Position numbers and translations under genes: made by a program
Notes under the pieces: model-generated
What the model was told of the DNA's origin: nothing
The model's database searches: none
The model's input: only the letters and a program-made list of their open reading frames with translations
In this document: in pieces, positions 32,587-40,087 of the stretch
Position numbering within the stretch: the stretch's first letter is position 1
Layout: the number at the start of each line of letters is the position of its first letter
Origin: Gammaproteobacteria bacterium
GTDB taxonomy: Bacteria > Pseudomonadota > Gammaproteobacteria > Steroidobacterales > Foliamicaceae
Direction: 5' to 3'
Assembly (NCBI GenBank): GCA_009845905.1
Contig: VXYS01000013.1
Location: 162,924-206,350 of the forward strand
DNA: 43,427 nt

Positions 32587-33354
32587 ATGAAGCGCTTTGC
32601 CTGTTTGATGATCAGCGCCGCCGCCATGGTCGCGGCGGGAACCGCTTTCGCCGCCGGCGACGCGGCCCGCGGTGAGGCCGAATTCGAGGTCTGCGCCGTG
32701 TGCCACGGCGAGCAGGGCGAGGGCTTTGAGAAGTACGGCGCCCCGAGGATCGGCGGCCAGGAAGACTGGTACATCGTGACCAGCCTGAAGAACTTCCGCG
32801 CCGGCCTGCGCGCCGTCGATAACTGCGACGTGGCCGACGTGGCCGGCACGCTGGAGCGGGCCAAGGCCTCTTCGCCCGACTACGCCGAGATCGAGGCCGA
32901 ACTGGCGACCCATTTCGAGGGCGGACTGCCCTCCGGCGGCGCCTGCAGCCAGGCGGCGAACGACGTTTACGGTCCGCTGATGCGCGCCATCGCACTGACG
33001 CTGGCCGACGACCAGGCCGTCGAGGACCTGGCCGCCTACGCCACCACGCTGGCGCCGCCGAAGCCGGCCGACACGATCCAGGGTGACGCCACCGCGGGCA
33101 CGATGGGCTACGCCACCTGCATCGCCTGCCACGGTCCGGCCGGCGAGGGCAACCAGGCGCTGAACGCGCCCGCCGTCGCATGGCAGCACGACTGGTACAC
33201 GGTGCGGCAGATGGAGCACTACATCTCGGGCATTCGCGGCAGCGACCCGCGCAACATCTTCGATACGCAGATGCGTCCGATGGCGATGGTGCTGCCCACG
33301 CCGGAGCAGATCCGCAACGTAACCGCCTACATCAACACCTTCCCCAAGCCCTGA
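32587..33354 (+). CDS. Diheme cytochrome c with inserted segment in domain 1
   Basis: The 255-residue secreted protein has a signal peptide (KRFACLMISAAAMVAAGTAFA) and two heme sites, C36-C39-H40 and C178-C181-H182. Compared with the paralogue at 30386, about 40-50 extra residues lie in the first domain (about 76-125). They contain two non-heme cysteines, C80 and C120, that could form a disulphide. The second domain is like cytochrome c4. ATG 32587 is preferred; an upstream start would add a non-signal tail. Confidence 0.85.
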   Translation: MKRFACLMISAAAMVAAGTAFAAGDAARGEAEFEVCAVCHGEQGEGFEKYGAPRIGGQEDWYIVTSLKNFRAGLRAVDNCDVADVAGTLERAKASSPDYAEIEAELATHFEGGLPSGGACSQAANDVYGPLMRAIALTLADDQAVEDLAAYATTLAPPKPADTIQGDATAGTMGYATCIACHGPAGEGNQALNAPAVAWQHDWYTVRQMEHYISGIRGSDPRNIFDTQMRPMAMVLPTPEQIRNVTAYINTFPKP

Positions 33355-33373
33355 GTCGGTAGGGATTAAGCCG

Positions 33374-33393
33374 GCCTGCTTTTACGGGCAGGC
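33374..33393. terminator. Weak hairpin between convergent cytochrome and acyltransferase genes
   Basis: GCCTGC (33374-33379) and GCAGGC (33388-33393) form a six-base stem with an eight-base loop. There is no T-run, so this is at best a weak terminator for the cytochrome gene and the convergent gene at 33412. Confidence 0.3.
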
Positions 33394-33411
33394 GGTCGGT
33401 TGGGGTAAGGC

Positions 33412-34560
33412 TCAGGAGGCCTTTTTGAACGGCGTGTGTTCGCCGGCGATTTCGACGTAGCGCGCCACCTGTTCGCGCTCGCTGGCGAGGTAGCCGCTCA
33501 GCGCGTCGGCGAAACCTTCATGGCGCACCCAGTGCGTCGAATATGACGTGACCGGCATGAAGCCGCGCGCCAGCTTGTGCTCGCCCTGCACTCCGGGATC
33601 GAACAGCGTCAGCCCTTCGCGGATGCAGTATTCGATGCCCTGGTAGTAGCAGGTCTCGAAGTGCAGGCTGTGGTAGTAGCCACGGCTGCCCCAGTAGCGC
33701 CCGTAGAGTGCCGTGTCGCTGCGGAAACAGATCGCCAGCGCGACGGCCTCGCCATCGAGCCGCGCCAGGAACACGACCAGCGATTCGGGCATCTCGCGCG
33801 TGACTTGCTCGAAGAACCGGTGGTTCAGGTACGGATACTGGCCGCGCTTGAGGTAGCTGGCGGCGTAAAGCGGATACAGCGTCTCCCAGACTTCCGGCGT
33901 GAGCGCATCGCCGCTTAGCGTCTCAAAGAGGATCCCGGCTTCCTTCACGCGCCGCCGCTCGCGGTTGACCTTCTTGCGCTTGGCCGAGCTGAAGGTCTTC
34001 AGATAGTCCGAAAAATCGGCGTAACCGTCGTCCTGCCAATGGAACTGGCAGTCGGTGCGCAGCATCATGCCCTTTTCCTTCATCCACCCGGCGTCCTCGG
34101 GAGTGGGGAACAGGCAGTGCAGCGAACTGGCCTCCAGGCGATGGGCCAGCTCCACGGCGCCGGCCAGCAGCAGGGCAGGGGCCTCGGCGCCGTCTGCGGC
34201 GGATTCCGCGCCCGCACAGATCCAGCGCGGCCCGGCCACCGGCGTAAACGGAATGGCGTTGAGCAATTTGGGGTAGTAGTCGTGACCGGCGCGCTGATAG
34301 GCGGACGCCCAGGCCCAGTCGAACACGAACTCGCCCCGCGAGTGGCTCTTCAGATACAGCGGCATGGCGCCGACCGTCGTTTCCTGGTCGTCCTGCAGCA
34401 ACAGATGACAGGGCTGCCAGCCTGTTTCCGCGGAAACACACCCGGACACTTCCAGCGCGTTCAGGAACTCATGGCGTAGAAACGGATGCGAGCCCCCGGC
34501 CAGCGCATTCCATTCGCCCGCCGCGACCTCGCTGACGTTGTCGAGCACCCGTATCCGCAT
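33412..34560 (-). CDS. FemAB-like / DUF482 acyltransferase-fold protein
   Basis: The 382-residue protein has the FemAB_like (PF04339-type) layout. Segments such as HPFLRHEFLNALE, WQPCHLLLQDDQETTVGAMPLYLKSHSRGEFVFDWAWA and a central YWGSRGYYHSLHFETCYYQGIEYCIREGLTLFDPGVQGEHKLARGFMPV fit a GNAT-like fold. Such proteins are widespread in proteobacteria near trxB or other housekeeping genes. The reaction is unknown; transfer of an acyl or aminoacyl group is inferred from fold. The gene is preceded by a long repeat block that ends at the trxB stop. Confidence 0.82.
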   Translation of the reverse strand: MRIRVLDNVSEVAAGEWNALAGGSHPFLRHEFLNALEVSGCVSAETGWQPCHLLLQDDQETTVGAMPLYLKSHSRGEFVFDWAWASAYQRAGHDYYPKLLNAIPFTPVAGPRWICAGAESAADGAEAPALLLAGAVELAHRLEASSLHCLFPTPEDAGWMKEKGMMLRTDCQFHWQDDGYADFSDYLKTFSSAKRKKVNRERRRVKEAGILFETLSGDALTPEVWETLYPLYAASYLKRGQYPYLNHRFFEQVTREMPESLVVFLARLDGEAVALAICFRSDTALYGRYWGSRGYYHSLHFETCYYQGIEYCIREGLTLFDPGVQGEHKLARGFMPVTSYSTHWVRHEGFADALSGYLASEREQVARYVEIAGEHTPFKKAS

Positions 34561-34581
34561 GCGCTATAGGTTACCTGCGAG

Positions 34582-34685
34582 AGAGGGCGTCCCCCTGGGA
34601 GCGAGGGCATGTCCCTCGCAGCGTCCCGCCCTCAACCTGGGGACGAGGCCGTCCCGGCCTCGGGGAGGGCGAGACGCCCTCCCTC
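34582..34685. repeat. Interspersed palindromic repeat, copy 7 (tandem, four stems)
   Basis: The block contains GCGAGGG-CATGT-CCCTCGC (34601-34619), CGAGGCCG-TCC-CGGCCTCG (34644-34662) and GGAGGGCG-AGA-CGCCCTCC (34664-34682). CCTGGGAG and CCTGGGG flanks lie before the first and second stems. It fills the gap between the FemAB-like gene and trxB and directly touches the trxB stop codon (34686). Confidence 0.85.
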
Positions 34686-35645
34686 CTAAAGCGGATTCGC
34701 GTCGCAGAACTTCTCGGCGTCGAGCGCGGCCATGCACCCGGTGCCCGCGGAAGTGATCGCCTGGCGATAGACCGAATCGGCCACGTCGCCGGCCGCGAAC
34801 ACGCCGGGCACGCTCGTGGCCGTGAAGCCGCCCGAAATGCCGCCGCGCGTGATCAGGTAGCCGTCCTTGTGCTTGAGCGAGTCCACGAACAAGCCCGTGG
34901 CGGGATCGTGACCGATCGCGATGAACACGCCGTTCACCTCCAGTTCCTCGGTCACGCCGTCTTCCTTCGTGCTCCTGATCCTCGCGCCGGTCACCTGGTC
35001 GCCGTCGCCGAGGACTTCCTCCAGCACCCGGTCCCAGCGAATGTCGATCGGACCGTCCGGCCCGGCGCGCTCGAACAGCTGCTGCTGCATCATCTTCTCG
35101 GCCCGCAGCGCGTCGCGGCGATGGATCAGCGTCACGCGCGAGCAGATGTTCGAAAGATAAAGCGCCTCTTCAACGGCAGTATTTCCGCCGCCGACCACAA
35201 CCACAGGCCGGTCCCGGAAAAAGAAGCCGTCACAGGTGGCGCAGGCCGACACGCCCTTGCCCAGGTAGCTCTGCTCGCTCTCCAGTCCCAGGTAGCGCGC
35301 CGTGGCGCCGGTGGCGATGATCAGCGACTCGGCACGGTATTCGTCCAGGCCGCCCTTCAAAGTGAACGGCCGCTGCGACAAATCCACGTCTTCGATATGG
35401 TCGTAGATCACCTCGGTGCCCAGCCGCTCGGCGTGCTCGCGCAACTCGTCCATCAACTGCGGCCCGAGCAGGCCTTCGCGGCCTCCGGGCCAGTTGTCGA
35501 CGTCGGTCGTGGTCATCAACTGGCCGCCCGGCTCGCTGCCCGTGATCAGCACCGGCGACATGTTGGCGCGGGCTCCGTAAACGGCCGCGGAATAGCCGGC
35601 GGGACCGGATCCCAGAATGATCAGTCGGGCGACGGAATTCGGCAC
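34686..35645 (-). CDS. trxB: Thioredoxin reductase
   Basis: The 319-residue FAD/NADPH enzyme reduces thioredoxin. FAD motif [19 protein letters not shown], redox centre [11 protein letters not shown] (C135, C138), NADPH-binding [18 protein letters not shown] with HRRDALRA, and the terminal [29 protein letters not shown] fit bacterial TrxB. The gene is divergent from ftsK (58-base gap between starts), an order common in gammaproteobacteria. Confidence 0.95.
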   Translation of the reverse strand: MPNSVARLIILGSGPAGYSAAVYGARANMSPVLITGSEPGGQLMTTTDVDNWPGGREGLLGPQLMDELREHAERLGTEVIYDHIEDVDLSQRPFTLKGGLDEYRAESLIIATGATARYLGLESEQSYLGKGVSACATCDGFFFRDRPVVVVGGGNTAVEEALYLSNICSRVTLIHRRDALRAEKMMQQQLFERAGPDGPIDIRWDRVLEEVLGDGDQVTGARIRSTKEDGVTEELEVNGVFIAIGHDPATGLFVDSLKHKDGYLITRGGISGGFTATSVPGVFAAGDVADSVYRQAITSAGTGCMAALDAEKFCDANPL

Positions 35646-35703
35646 GGCGGCAAGTTTATCCGGGTTTCTATTGGGACACTACCGGAATAAGATTAGCCGC
35701 CAA

Positions 35704-37908
35704 GTGAAGGCTAAGGAACGAACCTGGTTGGAGCGCGCGTTGCGCGAAGGCGGATTGTGGCTCTGCCTGGGTTTGGGACTGCTGATGTTCGCGGCCCTGA
35801 TCAGCCATGTTCCGGACGCCGCGGAAGCCGGCCTTGGGGGCTCCAACCTGGTCGGCATCGCCGGCGCGGCCTTCGCGGGCCTGGCCTTCGCCCTGGCCGG
35901 CAGCGCCTCCTACCTGTTTCCCGCCGCCGTGATCGGTTTCAGCGCCTGGTACCTCGCGCCTTCGAGGGCGCGCGACGACTGGTCCTGGCCGGACGCCGGC
36001 GTGCGCGCCGCTGGGCTGGTGCTGGTGGTGGTTTGCGGATGCGGCCTGCTGGAAATCTCCGCGCGCGGAGGGCTCGGCGGAGGCGACATTGGCATCTGGC
36101 TCGACGACATCCTGGCGCCGGTGCTGGGCGACATGGGCGCCTGGGTGGTCCTGCTGGCGCTGTGGATGACCGGCATCACGCTGGTGACCGGCCTTTCCTG
36201 GGTGGGCCTGACGCAGGCCACCGGTCACCTGACGCTGCGCGGCCTCGTTTGGCTGTGGGACGGCGTGTACGCGGGCCTCGTCGCGCTGTTTTCGCTGGTC
36301 GGCCGCCGCGAGCCCTCGAAGGTCCGCAAACCGCGCAGGACGAAGATCGCCGGCCCGGCACGCAGGCGGCGCGCCGCTACCGAACCCAAGCGGCCGCGAA
36401 AGATCGAGCCGGACATGCCCGTGAAGCCTGCAACCGGCGGGGACCTGCCGTCGCTCAGCCTGCTGTCCGATCCGCCGCCGGAAACTTCCTTGCAGTCCGA
36501 AAGCGTCTTGCGCGACCAGGCCCGGCGCCTGGAGGAGAAGCTGCAGGAATTCGGCGTGGGCGCCACCGTGGTAGCCGTTTCGCCCGGCCCGGTCGTGACG
36601 CTGTTCGAAGTGCAGCCGGCCGCGGGCATCCGCGCCAGCCGCATCACCAGCCTCGCCAGCGACCTGGCGCGCTCGCTGATGGCGCACAGCGTGCGCGTGG
36701 TCGAGTCCATGCCGGGCAAGTCCACCGTGGGTCTGGAGATCGCCAACAACGAACGGATGCTGGTCACGCTGGGCGAAATCCTCCGCTCGCGCACCTACGC
36801 CCGAGCGAATTCAAACCTCACGCTGGGGCTGGGCAAGGACATCGCCGGCAACCCGGTCGTGGACGACCTGCAGAAGATGCCGCACCTGCTGGTGGCCGGC
36901 GCCACCGGCTCGGGCAAGTCGGTGGCGATAAACGCCATGGTCCTGAGCCTGCTCTACAAGTCCTCGCCCGAAGAAGTGCGGATGATCATGATCGACCCCA
37001 AGATGCTGGAGCTCTCGGTTTACGAGGGTATCCCGCACCTGCTGTGCCCGGTGGTCACCGATGTCAGCGAGGCGGCCAATGCGCTGCGCTGGTGCGTGGC
37101 CGAGATGGACCGCCGCTACCGGCTGATGTCCTGGGTGAAGACGCGCAGCGTGGAGGGCTTCAACAACCGCCTGGAAGTCGCCCGGGAGTCGGGCGAGCCG
37201 TTGCGCGGGCCGCCCGAGGGCGGCGAGGAAGACCCCGGGCCCGGCCCCGAACTGGAGCCGCTGCCCCGCATCGTGGTCGTGATCGACGAGCTGGCCGACC
37301 TGATGATGGTGGTCGGCAAAAAACTTGAGACGCTGATCGCGCGCCTCACGCAGAAGGCCCGCGCCGCCGGCCTGCACCTGATCGTGGCCACGCAGCGCCC
37401 GTCGGTCGACGTGATTACCGGGCTAATCAAGGCGAATATCCCGGCGCGGATCGGATTCCGCGTGGCCTCCCAGGTCGATTCGCGCACCATCCTCGACCAG
37501 GTGGGCGCCGAGACGCTGCTGGGCAAGGGCGACATGCTCTACCTCCCGCCCGGCTCCGGCGACCTGCTGCGCGTGCACGGCGCGTTCGTCGAGGACGCCG
37601 AAGTGCTGAAAGTGGTCGCCGAACTGAAGCGCACCGGCGGCCCCAGCTACGACGACCAGGTCACGCAGGGCCCGGTGGAAGCGGAAGAGGCTGAGCCCGG
37701 CGCCGACGGCGGCGAAGTCGACGAACTCTACCCACAGGCAAAGGAAATCGTCACCGAGACCGGCCGCGCCTCGATCTCCTACGTCCAGCGACGCTTGCGC
37801 GTAGGCTACAACCGCGCCGCCCGCCTCATTGAGGAGTTGGAGCGCGCCGGCGTAGTCTCCGCCCCCGACGGCCGCGGCGAACGCCGCGTAGTCGGAGGTA
37901 CTGAATAG
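35704..37908 (+). CDS. ftsK: DNA translocase FtsK
   Basis: The 734-residue septal DNA pump resolves chromosome dimers and segregates termini with XerCD at dif. It has an N-terminal membrane domain of about four helices (WLCLGLGLLMFAALI through TLRGLVWLWDGVYAGLVALF), a short basic linker (about 200-270), the ATPase motor with Walker A GATGSGKS (K405) and Walker B RIVVVIDELADLMMV, and the C-terminal gamma winged helix (ISYVQRRLRVGYNRAARLIEELE). The linker is much shorter than in E. coli (1329 residues), as is common elsewhere. GTG 35704 is preferred. Its TAG overlaps the GTG start of lolA. Confidence 0.95.
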   Translation: MKAKERTWLERALREGGLWLCLGLGLLMFAALISHVPDAAEAGLGGSNLVGIAGAAFAGLAFALAGSASYLFPAAVIGFSAWYLAPSRARDDWSWPDAGVRAAGLVLVVVCGCGLLEISARGGLGGGDIGIWLDDILAPVLGDMGAWVVLLALWMTGITLVTGLSWVGLTQATGHLTLRGLVWLWDGVYAGLVALFSLVGRREPSKVRKPRRTKIAGPARRRRAATEPKRPRKIEPDMPVKPATGGDLPSLSLLSDPPPETSLQSESVLRDQARRLEEKLQEFGVGATVVAVSPGPVVTLFEVQPAAGIRASRITSLASDLARSLMAHSVRVVESMPGKSTVGLEIANNERMLVTLGEILRSRTYARANSNLTLGLGKDIAGNPVVDDLQKMPHLLVAGATGSGKSVAINAMVLSLLYKSSPEEVRMIMIDPKMLELSVYEGIPHLLCPVVTDVSEAANALRWCVAEMDRRYRLMSWVKTRSVEGFNNRLEVARESGEPLRGPPEGGEEDPGPGPELEPLPRIVVVIDELADLMMVVGKKLETLIARLTQKARAAGLHLIVATQRPSVDVITGLIKANIPARIGFRVASQVDSRTILDQVGAETLLGKGDMLYLPPGSGDLLRVHGAFVEDAEVLKVVAELKRTGGPSYDDQVTQGPVEAEEAEPGADGGEVDELYPQAKEIVTETGRASISYVQRRLRVGYNRAARLIEELERAGVVSAPDGRGERRVVGGTE

Positions 37909-38585
37909 TGCCTGGGAGGGAGGGCGTCCCGCCCTCCGCGAAGGCGAGTACGCCTTCGCATCCAGGTGTACGCACCACGCTGATCGCCCTCGCGCTCTTC
38001 TTCCAGGCACCCCCCACCCTCTCCCAGGAAGCCGACACCCCCCTCACCCGTTTCTTCCAATCCACCCAACACCTCCAGGCCGACTTCACCCAACTCGAAT
38101 ACGACGGCGACGGCGTCTTCCAGAAGGAAAGCACCGGCCGCCTCTATCTCTCCCGCCCGGGCCGCTTCCGCCTCGACTACCTGGAACCCGACGAACTGAT
38201 GATCTGGGCCGACGGCGAGAACCTCTCGATGTTCGACAAGGAACTGGAGCAGGTCACCGTCTACACGCAGACCGAACAGCTCCGCGAATCCGCCGCCGCG
38301 CTGCTGGCCGGCGACGCATCGGTCCTGGAAAACTACGAAGTCAAAGAGGCCGAATTCGACGACGGCCTGCAATGGTTCGACCTGACCGGAGCCGACGCGG
38401 AGGAGGGCGACCTGCGCCTTGCCCTGCGGGGCAGCGTGCCCGCGGTGCTCGAGTTCGCCGACGACCTCGGCAGCCGCGTGCGCATGCTGCTGTTCAGCCT
38501 GGACCTCGACAGCGAACTTGACGACGACGTTTTTGCCCCGACAATTCCGCCCGGCGTGGACATTTTCGAGGCGGCCGAATCGTGA
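37908..38585 (+). CDS. lolA: Outer-membrane lipoprotein carrier LolA, start inside a repeat
   Basis: The 225-residue periplasmic protein ferries lipoproteins from LolCDE to LolB. The mature part (from about residue 42) has [49 protein letters not shown], the characteristic LolA N-terminal half, and [24 protein letters not shown] later. The only canonical in-frame start is GTG 37908, overlapping the ftsK stop, with GGAGG (37894-37898) in front. The codons between it and the hydrophobic core come from a palindromic repeat (37911-37966), giving an unusually long n-region ([20 protein letters not shown]). Its end overlaps serS (GTGA). Confidence 0.9.
   Translation: MPGREGVPPSAKASTPSHPGVRTTLIALALFFQAPPTLSQEADTPLTRFFQSTQHLQADFTQLEYDGDGVFQKESTGRLYLSRPGRFRLDYLEPDELMIWADGENLSMFDKELEQVTVYTQTEQLRESAAALLAGDASVLENYEVKEAEFDDGLQWFDLTGADAEEGDLRLALRGSVPAVLEFADDLGSRVRMLLFSLDLDSELDDDVFAPTIPPGVDIFEAAES
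37911..37966. repeat. Interspersed palindromic repeat, copy 8 (inside lolA)
   Basis: CCTGGGAGG at the left and CCAGG at the right enclose GGAGGGCG-TCC-CGCCCTCC and GCGAAGGCG-AGTA-CGCCTTCGC, the clearest two-hairpin unit. It lies within the coding sequence of lolA after the GTG start and is read in frame. Confidence 0.85.
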
Positions 38586-39853
38586 TCGATCCCAAACTAC
38601 TGCGCGAGCAGCCCGAAGCCGTGGCGCGCAACCTGGCGCGGCGCGACGCCACCTTCGACACCGCCGCCTACGCGGAACTGGAAGCGCGCCGCAAGAAGTG
38701 GCAGGTGCGCGTGGAGCAACTGCGCGCGGACCGCAACAAACTCTCGAAACAGATCGGCGTGGCCGCCCGCGAAGGCGGCGACGTGGACGCGCTGAAGCGT
38801 GAAGTCGAGAAGGCCACGTACGGCCTGAGCGACGCCGGCGGCGAACTCAAGTCCGTCCAGTCCAGTCTGCGCAAGATCGAGCTCGACCTGCCCAACCTGC
38901 TCGACGAAGCCGTTCCGGACGGCAAAGACGAAAGCGCCAACCGCGAACTCAAGCGCTGGGGCGAACCCCGTCCCGCCGGCGACGGCGTGCAAGACCACGT
39001 GGCCCTCGGCGAAGCGCTGGGCCAGATGGACTTCGGCGCCGCCGCGCGCCTGGCCGGCGCGCGCTACACCGTCCTGACCGGCGAACTCGCGATCATGCAC
39101 CGCGCCCTGATCCAGTTCATGCTGGACCTGCACGTGCGCGAACACGGCTACACCGAAGCCTACGTCCCCTTCATCGTCAACCCCGAGTCATTGATCGGCA
39201 CCGGCCAGCTACCCAAGTTCGAGCAGGACCTCTTCGGCATCGAAAGCGAACGCTCCGGCTACCTGGTCCCCACCGGCGAAGTCCCGCTCACCAACCTGGT
39301 CGCCGGCCAGACCGTCGCCGAAGCCGAACTGCCGCTCAAGTTCACCGCGCACACGCCCTGTTTCCGGTCCGAGGCCGGCGCCTACGGCAAGGACACCCGC
39401 GGCATGCTCCGCCAGCACCAGTTCGAGAAGGTCGAGCTGGTGCAGATCACGCACCCCGATCACTCCGACGACGCCCTGGAAGAGCTGACCCGGCACGCCG
39501 AAATCGTGCTGGAGCGCCTGGAATTGCCGTACCGCAGGGTGGTCCTGTCGTCCGGCGACACCGGCTTTTCGTCCGCCATCACCTACGACCTCGAAGTCTG
39601 GCTCCCCGGCCAGGACCTCTATCGCGAAATCTCGTCGTGCAGCAACTGCCGGGACTTCCAGGCCCGGCGCATGGGCGCGCGCTGGAAGGGCAGGGATGCG
39701 CGCGGCTTCGTCCACACCTTAAACGGCTCCGGCGTCGCCGCCGGCCGCGCCCTCATCGCCGTGATCGAGAACTACCAGCAGCCCGACGGCAGCATCGTCA
39801 TCCCCGATGCCCTGCGCCCCTGGATGGGCGGCGCGGATAGAATCTCAGCCTGA
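38582..39853 (+). CDS. serS: Seryl-tRNA synthetase
   Basis: The 423-residue class II synthetase charges tRNA-Ser with serine. The N-terminal coiled-coil arm (about residues 1-110; [24 protein letters not shown]) binds the long variable arm of tRNA-Ser, and motif 2 [24 protein letters not shown] and motif 3 [19 protein letters not shown] are present. GTG 38582 overlaps the lolA stop. A tRNA-Ser gene follows 12 bases downstream of its end. The rarA gene often found between lolA and serS in this clade is absent. Confidence 0.96.
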   Translation: MIDPKLLREQPEAVARNLARRDATFDTAAYAELEARRKKWQVRVEQLRADRNKLSKQIGVAAREGGDVDALKREVEKATYGLSDAGGELKSVQSSLRKIELDLPNLLDEAVPDGKDESANRELKRWGEPRPAGDGVQDHVALGEALGQMDFGAAARLAGARYTVLTGELAIMHRALIQFMLDLHVREHGYTEAYVPFIVNPESLIGTGQLPKFEQDLFGIESERSGYLVPTGEVPLTNLVAGQTVAEAELPLKFTAHTPCFRSEAGAYGKDTRGMLRQHQFEKVELVQITHPDHSDDALEELTRHAEIVLERLELPYRRVVLSSGDTGFSSAITYDLEVWLPGQDLYREISSCSNCRDFQARRMGARWKGRDARGFVHTLNGSGVAAGRALIAVIENYQQPDGSIVIPDALRPWMGGADRISA

Positions 39854-39865
39854 TCCTCGATCATC

Positions 39866-39952
39866 GGAGAGGTGGCAGAGTGGTCGAATGCGGAGGTCTT
39901 GAAAACCTCTGACGGTTTACGCCGTCCGTGGGTTCGAATCCCACCCTCTCCG
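39866..39952 (+). tRNA. tRNA-Ser, anticodon UGA
   Basis: The 87-base gene has a seven-base acceptor stem (GGAGAGG / CCTCTCC), discriminator G, D arm, the anticodon loop CTTGAAA giving anticodon UGA (reads UCA), a long variable arm (about 14-17 bases, GACGG...CCGTC), and a T arm with GGTTCGAATCC. The long variable arm is typical of tRNA-Ser. CCA is not encoded. A run of seven T residues (39953-39959) follows directly. Confidence 0.95.
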
Positions 39953-40020
39953 TTTTTTTGACGCGCATCTCAATCGTCGGCGAGCCGCCCTCTACGATCC
40001 GGCCGCGTGACAAGGAATAT

Positions 40021-40034
40021 CCCCAATATTGGGG
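40021..40034. promoter_or_regulatory. Perfect palindrome CCCCAATATTGGGG before the giant secreted protein gene
   Basis: A 14-base perfect palindrome lies about 50-65 bases before the likely start of the downstream gene. Its AT centre and GC ends are unlike nearby sequence. It may be an operator or an mRNA hairpin. No match to a known site is claimed. The rest of 39960-40087 shows nothing else. Confidence 0.35.
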
Positions 40035-40087
40035 GCGCGGATCGAGCTAGTCCTTCCTAAAATGCAGGCGTGTGCGCGAACAGGGAC

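Noticed and set aside
4600..37966. Palindromic repeats as a CRISPR array
   Set aside because: Copies are scattered kilobases apart and differ in sequence. There are no regular spacers and no cas genes in the window.
37908..37970. Three-base GTG direct repeat flanking the lolA repeat copy as a target-site duplication
   Set aside because: Removing the element plus one GTG leaves an early stop codon in the lolA frame, so it is not convincing evidence of a simple insertion.
39953..39959. T-run after tRNA-Ser as a full intrinsic terminator
   Set aside because: The T-run has no dedicated hairpin in front other than the tRNA acceptor itself. It may help termination but is not annotated as a separate terminator.
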